From Paramecium tetraurelia (taxonomy: Eukaryota; Ciliophora; Oligohymenophorea; Peniculida; Parameciidae), in contig NW_001799638.1 in assembly GCF_000165425.1 (NCBI RefSeq), positions 186,001 to 250,000 on the forward strand: a stretch of 64,000 bases of DNA. Reading direction: 5' to 3'. The notes under the pieces are model-generated. The model searched no databases. It had not been told where the DNA came from and saw only the letters and a program-made list of their open reading frames with translations. This document shows, piece after piece, positions 47,601 to 58,425 of this stretch. Numbering within the stretch: the first letter of the stretch is position 1; each line of letters begins with the position of its first letter. Made by a program: the position numbers and the translations under genes.

Positions 47601-47715
47601 TGATGATACTGATTTAGGATAAGAAGGATAGGATATGTTTTTAGTAAATTTCCAATCCAAATAAGATTTGGCATCCGAAATTTTAAATCTTTTAAATTTA
47701 TTAAAACAAAATTGA
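44668..47715 (+). CDS. VWA-domain alpha-kinase with long coiled coil, 973 aa
   Basis: Five introns (25-26 nt) leave an exact length. Residues 1-115 are Gln-rich; about 120-475 form one long coiled coil. At about 490 a von Willebrand A domain begins with a near-MIDAS motif, ICYVIDCTKSMEP, with later ILITDSPCHG. The C-terminal 230 residues are an atypical alpha-kinase, with KVEGQWNCIRTEFPFAFGMM early and the glycine-rich GVGIYFTDPAVN and TDLGQEGQDMFL late. This VWA-plus-alpha-kinase plan is that of Dictyostelium VwkA, linked to the contractile vacuole and myosin II. A contractile-vacuole role in this ciliate is inference. Confidence 0.85.
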
Positions 47716-48095
47716 ATTATTTAAACCCAAACACAAATAATATAAGATTTGCCATTAAATATATTAATATTTTTTAATATTTCTAATTATTTAATTGATT
47801 CATGATGGTAAATAAGCTATCTGATTCATTTAAACATTCAAAGAAGATAACTAATATTTAACTTAAAAGACTTATAATAATTAAGGATTTTTGATAACTC
47901 AACTCATTAAATCAATTTAGTTTTATATGATAAAATAATAGTAAATAAAGTACTTAATATTATATAAATATGTTGAGTTATGAATCGTTTCTAAGTTTAC
48001 TACTTTTTCTAATATAAATCATCAAAAGATTTTAGGTTATTTTCAATTTTTACAAATTAGTAATGTTTTAATAGTTAAATAATAAAATTTCAATT
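47716..48095. other. intergenic spacer
   Basis: About 380 bp between two rightward genes, AT-rich, nothing recognisable. Confidence 0.55.
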
Positions 48096-48563
48096 ATGGA
48101 TTAAGACTCAGATAATTCAGAAGTTTACATAATTGTGTTTGTTATTATAATTCTAGTTTTCGCAGGGATAGCTCTATTCATTTATATTCGTAAAAAATAA
48201 TAAACTAGAAATAAAAAACTTGAAGAGGAAATTAATAAATTGCAATAATATGTGAATTCTTGTGATCGCAAACAAGAAAGTAGAACAGACAATGTTAATA
48301 CATAACCACAAATATTAAGCCAAACCAATTCTTTCACAAAAACTAATCGAATGTATTAATAAGAGCAAGCAGAATAAAATAAACAAACCGGTAAGATGTT
48401 CCTTGATTATGAAAAATCTGAAAGAGAGATAATCAATCAATTGTCTCCTTCTCAAAAATCCCCTCCAGATGAAGAAGAAAAAAAACAAACTATAGAGAGT
48501 GGAAGAAAAAAGGTGATTGGAATTAAAAAAAAAAACCTTTAAATAGAAATTCCTTAGGATTGA
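48096..48563 (+). CDS. small single-pass membrane protein, 155 aa
   Basis: Intronless. A short acidic N-terminus (MDQDSDNSE) is followed by one strong transmembrane helix (IIVFVIIILVFAGIALFIYI, residues 12-31), then RKK. This positive-inside signal puts the rest in the cytosol. The tail begins with a short coiled coil (KLEEEINKLQQ) and is then Gln/Lys/Ser-rich. No cleavage site is evident, so a type III (signal-anchor) topology fits. No family is recognised. Confidence 0.6.
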
Positions 48564-48589
48564 ATCTATAATTAATACACATATTGTCT

Positions 48590-49735
48590 TCACATGATAA
48601 ATTCAATTTAACTTATGTATGATTTAAGCAACTTTTGTTACTTCTCCGTAAATTCATGTAGCTGATTACTAATATATATCTTCTATATTCCTTTCAGTTA
48701 TTCTTTAAACTAATTTATTTATCTAATAAATTCATCTGATAAAATTTAACTATATCCAAAAGAAATTCCGAATTCGGACAAGCTTTTACTAGTGATGATT
48801 TTTAGAATCAATCTTAATGTTGAATCATTTGCATTTGAACCAATCAGGTTTATCTTAACTTTTTCTAATCTAGGCAAGTACTACATTGCGCTAATTATTT
48901 CTTCTAAAACTTGAGCTTTTAAAGGGGATTTGACAGCAGTAATTTATAAATTATTTAAAGCAACAAATTTTGGAAATGTATTCCTTATACCTGCCCAATT
49001 ATTTTCTTATCTAATTAATTTACTTATATTATTACAATACTATTCGAAGTTTTGGAATGTTATTAGTTATTCCTTTTAAATCATCTATTCCCTTTACTTT
49101 TTAATATTTTGAAGAAACTATAGGCTATTTTTATTCTACAAATTCCAAATTCTTCATGCCTTATAAAATTTTAGAGAGGTCTTCGACAATTTATATACCT
49201 TAAGACACCCATGGAAATTCCTGTTCTTTAAAAGAAAGCTTGCCTAGATTTTATATTATGTTTTTTATTGATTCATTTTCACCTTCAAAATTAGGCTAAA
49301 ACAATTTCTTTATCATTATTTGGTTGTCATCCTCTTAGTTGAATTCTTATAGGAAAGTTTCAATATTCTTAAAAATTTAAATATTCTATTACTAATTACA
49401 GAGTTAAAATGATATCATTAAATTTTTGCTATAACTTCCCTAAACTTAGTAGAATAGATTATGCATCTTAAAACCTCTAAAAAATTAAATACTATTTTTA
49501 CTTTCTCCTTTATACATTGAACTCTTTCTATTTCTTTATACAAAGACTACAGAAATTCATCATATTTCTTAATATAACCTTTGCAATCTTAATGGTTTTA
49601 AACTAGGCAATCAATGCAAATCAATCCATGATCCTCACATCCAGGGTCAGAGCACACTAATTAGAGTTTTTTATTATGATATTAGCATAGTTGAGGCCTT
49701 GTTAAACTAAACACATCGTTTTTTTTTGAGTTCAT
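48590..49735 (-). CDS. B-box zinc-finger protein with leucine-rich C-terminus, 361 aa
   Basis: Two introns (35 and 25 nt) give an exact length. A B-box-type zinc site is clear at residues 16-52 (C-x2-H ... C-S-D-P-G-C ... C-I-D-C ... H-x2-C). A coiled region follows, then a C-terminal half with leucine-rich-repeat-like spacing (ITNNIPKLRIVL, LNNLQIT, LPRLEKVKINLIG, SKSLSEFGISF). B-box plus LRR proteins are numerous in Paramecium and of unknown role. The 35-nt intron is long for this genome. Convergent with the small membrane-protein gene, 26 bp apart. Confidence 0.7.
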
Positions 49736-51030
49736 AAATTTTATTAATTTTAAATTATAATTAAAGTTTTTTTTATTTTTAGTCAATTAATAGTCTCAAA
49801 TATGTTGATTAATTTGAATAAACAAAATAATAAGGCAAATTGACTTCTATTACTTTAAAAACGCCATTTGGGTTTAGTAATATAAATTGCTTTACATAGT
49901 TAATATTATAGTATATCCTTTTCTAAATGAAGAAATTCTTCTAAAAAGTTCAAACTTTAGTTCTGATTTCTATATTATTTAAAACGAAGGGCAACTATTC
50001 AATTAAAATTTCTAGGTTATGAAAAAAGAATAATTGTATATTTGGCATTTAAAACAAAAATATGTTTAATTTTTAATTAGAAGTATCAAAAATTAAAAAA
50101 TAAAATTAAGTTTTATTATTTTATGTTCTAATTCTTATTTTTTATAATTGGTTCATTGAAATTTATATTTTCATTATTTACTTTAATACAAAATATAATA
50201 TAAGTATCATTGACTAAAACTGTTGTAAAGGATTAAGATTTTTAGAAGAATTTTTTGGTTACTGAGGTTATGGAATTTGATATCGATGTTATCTAAACTA
50301 ATTTTACTATTGTGCTTGTTATTCAATAGATTATCGTTTGTTAATATATTTAGATACTTTATTTGGAAATTTTATCAGATATGAAATTTCATGCAAAAAT
50401 AATTTTTCATTTCATTAAGTTAATTGATTTTATTAAATCGTCAACTTCCTAGTTGTCAAATACAATGATATTCATCAGCTATTTTAGTGGAGTTTATGGT
50501 TATTCTGTTATTAGTAAGAAAGAAAAAATAACATATTAGGAAAGCAACCTCTGTTAATTATATCAATTATTGATCTTATTGATAGCAATTTAGAAACCAT
50601 TTTCTTTTTGTCTTATAGAGTGCTACATTAAAATTATATTAATCAATTTTATAAGAATAATTATGATTTTCAATAAATTTTTGAGGTTACAAATTTCTGT
50701 CTATTCTATAATTTCAAGTTTATATTAATCTATATTATTGCAAAAATCATTGACCTAAAGGATTTAACTTCATTACTAGTGTCTTAGACTTAGGTGGAAT
50801 TCAGTTCAAAAAATTGTGTAAAGGTTTTCTTATTTACATGTATATATCCATTATCAGCTGTAGAAATAACTTAAGAAATTAATAATAGAACGGAAAGAAT
50901 AAGCCTCTGGTTCAAGCAGACTTGGTGTTCATTGATTAAGAGTCAAATATGACATCATCCCATTCAAGATTTTTTGCTTTTTTCAAAAAAAAGAATTTAT
51001 AATTTCTTTATACTGCTAGTATAAATGTAC
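49736..51030 (+). pseudogene. decayed or doubtful coding tract
   Basis: From ATG 50123 to TGA 50933 a forward frame of 270 codons is open. It begins with a hydrophobic stretch (MFQFLFFIIGSLKFIF), but its later part is unusually poor in charged residues. A second forward frame over 50580-50950 gives a more protein-like peptide (NLETIFFLSYRVLHQNYINQ ... RTERISLWFKQTW), with TGA codons upstream. I think the second frame is the ancestral one and the locus is decayed. A real small membrane-protein gene in the first frame is the alternative. Confidence 0.35.
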
Positions 51031-51103
51031 ATTAGATTTGTATAGCTTATAAATAACATAAAATAAGTTTAATACATCTTGTAATAAAACAGAATTATAA
51101 GAA

Positions 51104-52872
51104 TCATTCATATTTGCAATAACATTAACATTTTTTGTAGGGACATTAATCATAAATGTTGAACCACTCCTAAATGTGTTTCTCATGTCCTCCATGTCTG
51201 CATATCAAACAAACAACGTATAATTAATTTTAGATTGGATTGTAACAGATTGAGCATTTTGGATATAATGTTAAACAAGATAGACATTCAGGATTGGCTA
51301 TAGAATTGCATTGGCAATATTAAATTATCTGTTATTATTTGCTTAATAGCAAATCTTCAATAAAGAGTGGTGGATTCTTATTTTAGAAATCCTTAATTTG
51401 ATTTTCTATTATCATTCTTTCTTTGTAAAGTTGTTTAGAATTCAAGAAATTGCGATATTCTTAAAACCAAGTCAACAATTAATTATCTTTATTCTCAAGT
51501 AGATATAGGTGAGCTGACAATACACCAACTAATTAAATATCTCTTGTTTCTTCTAAATAAAATCGTAGACAATCAACTGATCTTTTATCTAGGGCCCCAT
51601 AATTGATAATTTAATCGAGTGGTTTTTTCTTTAAGGAAAATTCATTCAATTGCTTATCATCACAATATAATAAAGTCAGAATCATTCTATCCTCAAAATG
51701 AAGTCGATTATCATCTTTTAGTAAGTATTCCTACTTATAATAAAATAATGTACCTGAAATTGTTTATCATCCATTCCAAAAAAGTTTAAAATTAGTTACA
51801 TATGTGGATCAGTGTGTTTAATATCCTTGCACATTTGTTAAATTTGTTAGAAGTTTTATTTATAATATGCTTATCTCAAAGGTGTTTCTAAGATATTTGA
51901 AATTTAACTTGTTCCACTCTTGGCAAAATTATTGGATCTATTGATTCTATAATTATGTTATCATAATGATTACTTTTCATAGTTTTAGGAACTGATCATA
52001 TTTATTTAGCTTAAATTGTTATCACTTGAGTAGAAGTTCTTGCAATCAGATCGATCTTTACTAATATCAGATTAAATATTAATAGCAACTTTCAATATCG
52101 GTATAATATCTTAATCTAACTTAGCAAAGTCAGTTATTTTTGTGAATTAAAAAGTACAAACCAAAAAAGCCACATTTCTTATGTAATTTGTAGACCTTTA
52201 TTAGTTTATAATTAGAGGTTCTACTAATTTCTCATGATAATCATAGACTGTATTAAATCCATTTAGTTTCAATTGGTTTTTTCTATATTTATTGTAGTAA
52301 ACTTTTCGATGCCACATCTAACAACTATCACTTTATTCTTTAGGTTGTTCCTTCGATTCAAATTGTATACGATTATCACTATTGATGCTGCTTCTATTAT
52401 ACTGCTTATCTTTTTATTTCATTAAATATTTGAAGATATCAATGTAGATCTTCATGGGATCATCATCGGAGAATTCAATATTGACAATATCCGAAGCATC
52501 AAAATAAAACTTTTTTTTTAATCTGTCCATAAACAAATCCACTAATTTCTACTCTTTATTTCCATTGCCTTCATCGAATTTTTCAATTGGCTAGTCAGGT
52601 TTATATTTCTCCAACAATAGATCAAATTCCTATTATGTAAATAATTATTAATAAGGTAATTCAATATTTAAGCCATGTTCTTTCTAAAGTATCTGTCTAA
52701 CATTATAAAAAGTATAGGTGATTTCCTATTGCTAGGCCTGCGGATAACTTTCCTCAGGAATGGATTCTTGAATATTGGTTTAATTAATCCTGTCAGGGAT
52801 TGTAGTGCAGCTATTAGAGGCTGAGTACTATTAAAGCCTAAAATCGCCTTCACTTTTAGGATTCTTTATCAT
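51104..52872 (-). CDS. GATOR2-like (WDR24/WDR59-type) C-terminal RING protein, 572 aa
   Basis: Two introns (27 nt containing an in-phase TGA at 51963-51961, and 23 nt) give an exact length. The last 60 residues form the zinc-binding C-terminal domain typical of the SEA/GATOR2 subunits WDR24, WDR59 and Mios. It shows C-S-I-C pairs, ICRHGGHEKHIQEWF (the CxHGGHxxH signature) and CPYKKCQCYC. GATOR2 regulates TORC1 on lysosomes in response to amino acids. Family members begin with a seven-bladed WD40 propeller, but here the N-terminal 500 residues show no WD repeats. A propeller on a separate gene or loss of it are both possible. Confidence 0.65.
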
Positions 52873-53061
52873 TCTTCTATTAGTATGGCTGATCAGATTT
52901 TTATTAATATTAATATAAACAGAAATTCAGGATCCTCAATTTACTTATATTTGAGTATTACAGAATAAAAAGTGTGAGACCAAGCATCATTTGTAATCTG
53001 TATATATTGGATAAATAATTATATTACTTTATATTTTAAATTATTAACATACTTCATATCA

Positions 53062-53995
53062 ATGAGAGCTTTTATAAAATATTCATACTTTAATTAACCA
53101 AAATAAACTAAACAACCAAAAAAGCCAGATCCTTAAAAGATAAGAAAAGGTTTGGAAAAATTGAATAATTATTATTTGAGAAATCTTGCAAGTGCTTATT
53201 AACCTTTGATGATAAATATGATTGAATAAATGAAAAGAGAATTTTAGATCCTCGAGCAGGTATCACATAATCTCTATGTAAGTTTAGCGATAAAGTAAAT
53301 AAAAGGAATTTAAAGGAAATATTTTTAGCTTGGAGAATTCAAAGTTAACAGCCTCAACCATATAAATTACAATTACCATACAGTCCACCCAAAAAGGATT
53401 TAAGTCGTAAAAGTGCAGGCAAAAAGTCAGTCTAATCCAAAACTCCCAGAAATGAAATCAAATTTTATACGCCAGGCAGGGAATCTTCAAAAAGTGTAAT
53501 TTCAACCATTACAAAAGAAGATGACCAGCAATCAAATAAAATAGCGGATCTCTTTAGGTTGAGAAAATATTGGAACAAATTCAAACTATTTTCTAATTTT
53601 CAAAAGCATTTGGCATTCAAATCTAAACATTTTAGAAACTTTTGCATAATTAGAAAATATTTTTATAAGTTTTAAACTCTTGTATATCTAAAGAAATTGA
53701 GACTTGAAGGTAATTCTTGTAATCTATTCTAGAGTATTAGAAATCCAAAAATTTTTATACCTTAAGAATATCCTTCTCTAAATGGTATGAATTTGGTCAA
53801 AAGAAAAAGCGACACCAATTCATTTTGGCCAAATAAAGTTAAAAATAGAATTTATTACTTATGAAGAAAGGATTAAAAGGTTTGCACTTGAACTGCTAAC
53901 AAAAATAATAATTATAATCAACATAATTATCCCATAATTCATAAATTTAATAATAATAACAGAAGAAAATTAAACTTATTCCTAAGAAAAATTGA
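53062..53995 (+). CDS. Sfi1-like helical-repeat protein, 295 aa
   Basis: Two 23-nt introns (one ending AAG) give an exact length. After a basic N-terminus, the protein carries short helices with spaced Trp/Leu/Phe residues: IFLAWRIQ, LFRLRKYWNKFKLF, FQTLVYLKKLRL and FSKWYEFGQKKKR. This pattern is that of Sfi1 centrin-binding repeats. Such proteins build centrin-rich fibres and the infraciliary lattice in Paramecium. The repeats here are few and irregular and the C-terminus is poly-Gln, so the assignment is tentative. Confidence 0.5.
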
Positions 53996-54526
53996 AAAAT
54001 ACTATATGTTTATTAAATACCTATATTTCCATAATATCTACTATTTATTAATTATCCCTGATGATAATCTCACAATTCTGTTATATTAAAAAAGGGGAGA
54101 GTAATTTCTATAATCAAACAATTACAATATATACATAAATGAAAAATTATAGAAATTAAGATTTAGATGTTGCTTAGTAGAAAATTTATCTAAATATTGT
54201 GACATCATCATATAACATCTATCTTACAAGGTTAATAATTCTTTGCATAGAGATATATGTTTAGAAGATAAAAAGTAATATTTATTAATCTAGGTTTAAT
54301 GTATCATCAGTTTTGTAATTATTGGATATTAATATGATAAAATAGAATAAGCTAATTTATGATCGAATCCATTTAATTTTAATTACCCAAAAGATTAGAT
54401 AAAATCCTGATATTTATTAAATAAATTTGAATCTTAAAGACCCATCTTTAACAAATAATAAATGAATGATTTTTAATTTAAAATTCTATATATATATTTA
54501 TATAAAAAAAGAATAATAGATTAATA
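53996..54526. other. convergent intergenic spacer
   Basis: About 530 bp between convergent genes. AT-rich, with stretches open in one frame that do not resemble protein. Confidence 0.55.
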
Positions 54527-56041
54527 TCAATTGTCAATACTTGGTTCAGTTTTAAATCGACTCTTACTACCGAATTCATGAACTGACTTACAAGAGCTAA
54601 TTTAAAAAGACTGCAAAGCATTAAATTTGAAATTCAACTTAAACTTTTTCATCAAAATCTCTTTCATCTATTTATTTATTGGCGAAAGTTTTTGAGTTAA
54701 ATAGGATGGAGATCTTGTTGTTTTAATGTTCTTCTCTTTGGAGAAGAATAAATCCTCTGAAATAGATTATTATTAATTTGTATTATTTGGCTTGGCTTTC
54801 TATTTATTAAACTTTGTAATGTCGAAATAACTTAAACATTTTGGTTGATTGGATCTAACCTCATTTTTTCTAGGAGATTTAATTACAAACATATCTTTCA
54901 CTAATCTTCTTTCTACTGGCAAGCAAATTGGTTCCACATAAACCTGTCCTTTCTTTACTTCTTCCTTTCTTTATTCAAGATATGAAGTCATTAACTTTGC
55001 TTTCTCTATTAACAATTTAACAATGTCTGGAGATGTCTTTCTAGCACTATTGAAATCTTCACATTCCATATAATATGCTGTGGTGTTGTCCAATGTTTTG
55101 CAGGTATATTGTCTAAAAGGCATACATTCTAAGATCTCCTCGTGGCCAATGAAGGAATTATCGGAGACTTGATATAAGGGCAATTATTATTATTTAACTT
55201 CAACTCTTCCTTTAAGAATCAATAGGAAAAACTTCACTTGTTCTCCTTCCCTCCATAACCACTGTTGAGGAGGGAGGTCGATTTTGTGAAAGAATTATAT
55301 GAATTTAGTTATTTGCATTCTCCCAACGCTAGGGAACAACTTAACAAAGTAGTCCAGAGTTTAATTCATCTCCAGAACTGACTTCTCACATAAGATCTTA
55401 AAATCCTTCTTGCACATGCTAATTAAGTAAATTTGATCAGATGTGACCAAGATACTTGCAGTCCTGGGTTTATCTGAAATCAGAGCTACGTCTCCAAACG
55501 ATTATCCAGAATAAAATTAAAAAACCTTCTTAAACATACATACATTCTCCTGGAAATACACACTGGAGTTCAATTGTGATAGCATCACCTCTATATAAAT
55601 TTATTTCAAAGGCTTCTTATTTCTCCAAAACGCTTCGAATTCAAAAGGTTGCTTGGCCTAACTGATCTCTTCCCTTTCTGCTTCTATTTCACTCTCGGAT
55701 CTTGGTACTAAGACTGCAACCTCCCCTTTGAGAATCACATAAACTTTATCTCCCACATCCCCGTAGTGGAATATAATGTCACCATATTTGTACTATTCAA
55801 ATTCAAAAAATTGCCCAGATTGTATACAAAAATCCTCCAGCTTTGTTCCTTCAGGGCAGTTACGTTTCATGAATTCCAAAGTAGCCAATCCTGGAGTTAC
55901 TTATTCTAGAGAATGATCATCTTATAATTTTCCACATGAAGAATAATATTACAAAGCCACCCTCAAATTAGCCTCATTTTTTCTCCTTTAGGTTGTCATA
56001 TCATTTTAACCTTATTATCCTTTTGCATTTGCAATTGACAT
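54527..56041 (-). CDS. protein with two cyclic-nucleotide-binding domains, 504 aa
   Basis: Intronless, 505 codons including stop. The first CNBD (about residues 85-265) has the roll YGDIIFHYGDVGDKVYVILKGEV and a phosphate-binding cassette FGDVALISDKPRTASI, close to the consensus FGE-L-AL...PR-A. It should bind cAMP or cGMP. A charged insertion of about 60 residues separates its two halves. The second CNBD (about 290-395) keeps the fold (WLWREGEQVKFFLLILKG) but its cassette reads FIGHEEILECMPFRQYT, without the critical Glu/Arg pair, so it is probably a non-binding copy. No kinase or channel is attached. It resembles ciliate regulatory-subunit-like proteins. Confidence 0.85.
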
Positions 56042-56449
56042 TAATTTTTTATAAAAACTTCAATTATTTCATTTTAGAATTTTATATAGGATCGTTTTAA
56101 ATACGTAATCTCCCTCATTTTTATGCTTTATGCATTCCAGTCTAATCCAAATTTCATAGATCCCAAATATGTTATAAAACAGAATCCTTTGTTTTTGACA
56201 TCAATTGGAATAGGGTCTATTCTAATCTCATATATAAATAATCATCTTTATATTTGAATTGAAGAAGATTCGAACTTCTTGGCATGGTTTTTTGGAGATT
56301 ATTTGATAGGTAATAAATTAAATTTCTTATCAAATGAAAATTTGAGGAATATTCATGAGGATTTTCTAATAATAAAATTAAAATTTTTGTATAATAAGAT
56401 GCAATAACCATTATTCTTACAAATTAGGTAATTCATTTTACAATTTGAT
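56042..56449. other. divergent intergenic region
   Basis: About 410 bp between the leftward CNBD gene and the rightward membrane-protein gene, so it should hold both promoters. A reverse 64-codon frame at 56217-56411 and a 5-bp-stem hairpin around 56256-56280 are its only features. Confidence 0.5.
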
Positions 56450-58352
56450 ATGTTTGGATAGCCTCCAAAATTTAGGATTTTGGGGAAATACAAATATAAT
56501 TCAACTTTGGGGGCACTATCAACATTAGGGACTATTTTCTTTGCTCTGGCTTATTTAATCGTTGGGATTTAAGAATTAATAGCTAAAAATTCGCCAAATG
56601 TGATTTCATCAGAGAGATAAGTAGTAGAGACATCAGTACATCTCTGATATATTTAGCCATTTTTTCTCGAAAGGAATAATTTCACAATTGCAATTACCAT
56701 GGCTGATCTTAATAGTCAACCTTTAACAACGATAAATAAATATTTTACTATTTCTCTAAAAAATTGTTAAACCACTAGAATTTATAATGAAACATCCTAA
56801 TCTTCGAATGTTACAAGAAAGTAAACTAAATTCTAAATGATAGCTGCACGATGATCCCGTTGGAAGCATGCACTAAGGAGCATTTTTTATCTGAAACTTA
56901 GATTGACTACTTCTCAAGAATTAGACTGGGATCTGTATAGTGTATCTAAAAGGATTATTGGGATGATCATCCACCTGTAAATAAAATAAGTTATTATTAT
57001 TAAGGTACTACAAGGGATTAAAACAAGTCCTGTATATTCCTCATTGACAATAACCGTTTCTGTGTGTAAGAACTCCACTAATAAAAGTGATTGTGCTCCA
57101 ATTGAGGACATAAAAAAATAGCTGAGTTCTGGATTTTATGCAGTTCATTTAAGTGACTCATTATTGTAGATGAATAGAGCTGTCAATATGTCCTTAGATG
57201 TCATAAACATCTAATATTACACATTTTCAATTACGACTTCTAAAAACATATTTTAGCAATTTAAAGTTGTCGATACTTAGACAGATTCTGGCATGGTGTT
57301 TTCAGATTTATCTGAATAGCAAGTGCTCATTTAGGATTCACTCAGAGAGTCAACAGACCTATACAATGAAGAATACTTAGTTTTACACAGTATCAATTTA
57401 AGTTCAAAATATACGGAATACCAAAGATCGTATGTGAAGATTCAAGCCATTTTAAGCAGAGTGGGAGGCTTATATTAAATGATATTTCTATTGTTGTCAG
57501 CATTCATTTAACCTCTCGCTTAGTTAATGTTGGACATAGACATGGCAAATGAATTGTTCAAATTCAGTGACAACAAAAAGGATAAATTAAATTTATCTGA
57601 TGACAATAAAGTCATTGACGGGTTGGCTGGAATAGTCAGAAGCAGGAGGAAACTGTTATCTCCTAGAGACACTGGCAGATTGAACAGTGATAATAATCAG
57701 GAAGTTATGATTGTAATAATTGTAGACTATTTAGAATGAAAGTTTGAATATAATTCTATAGAAGAAGAACCAAATTAGCAGGAACATTAAAACAATCATT
57801 TGGATATTCATAGGTTGCGACAAAAAGAAGAAGAAGATGTTGGAAATGGCAAAGGAGAAATATATGGAGAAATTAGATGTGAAATTGATAATTTAAAAAT
57901 TGTATGAACTTGATCAACTGAGAGATATTATATTGACAGAGGAACAGAAGAAATTATTCAAATATTTGCCTAAACCTGACATTGCCCAAGACTTAGAACA
58001 AGCCAAATGTCTGGATTAATCAAAGTAAAATTAATAATTGCAGTCTATTGCAATTTAGGAGGCATTTTAAGCTTATGAAAAAGTTGTATCTTTAGGTTGG
58101 AAATCAGGGGTTAATTAAAAATTAATTTAATCTTTAGATCCAGAAATCTAGTAGCTGTTCTAGTCGCTTCAAAAGAGCTAAGCGAACTAGAATCAATTCT
58201 TAAATGAGATTCCTTTGAATCAATCTAAGGTCAGATTTGATGTGGGGGATTTAGAGGATTGTTAATCAATCTATGATGATTGCAACGCTAATCCTCAGAG
58301 AATTTATACCTAAGTCCCAAAAAAAATGAATAAATGGCATGAAACATAATGA
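56450..58352 (+). CDS. two-pass membrane protein with large extracellular domain, 602 aa
   Basis: Four introns (21, 23, 28 and 22 nt; one ends AAG) give an exact length. A short cytosolic N-terminus precedes helix 1 (LSTLGTIFFALAYLIVGI, residues 23-40). A domain of about 260 residues follows, with several Cys (NCTMIPLEACT, SVCKNSTNKSDCAP) and N-glycosylation sites, then helix 2 (GGLYQMIFLLLSAFIQPLAQLML). The cytosolic tail of about 270 residues is Lys-rich then acidic. This architecture matches a large ciliate-specific membrane family of unknown function. The stop is 73 bp from that of the next, convergent gene. Confidence 0.75.
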
Positions 58353-58425
58353 TATAGTTTGAATTATAAACTTATATACACTTTGATATATATGTATGAA
58401 AACATATACTGAATAAAATATCACA

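Noticed and set aside
51961-51963. In-frame TGA in the GATOR2-like gene
   Set aside because: A canonical 27-nt GTA...TAG intron covers it and keeps the frame, so it is not an anomaly.
56256-56280. Hairpin with a TTCGAAT loop and AGAAG/CTTCT stem, resembling a tRNA T-arm
   Set aside because: No matching acceptor, D or anticodon arm is found at the right distance on either strand.
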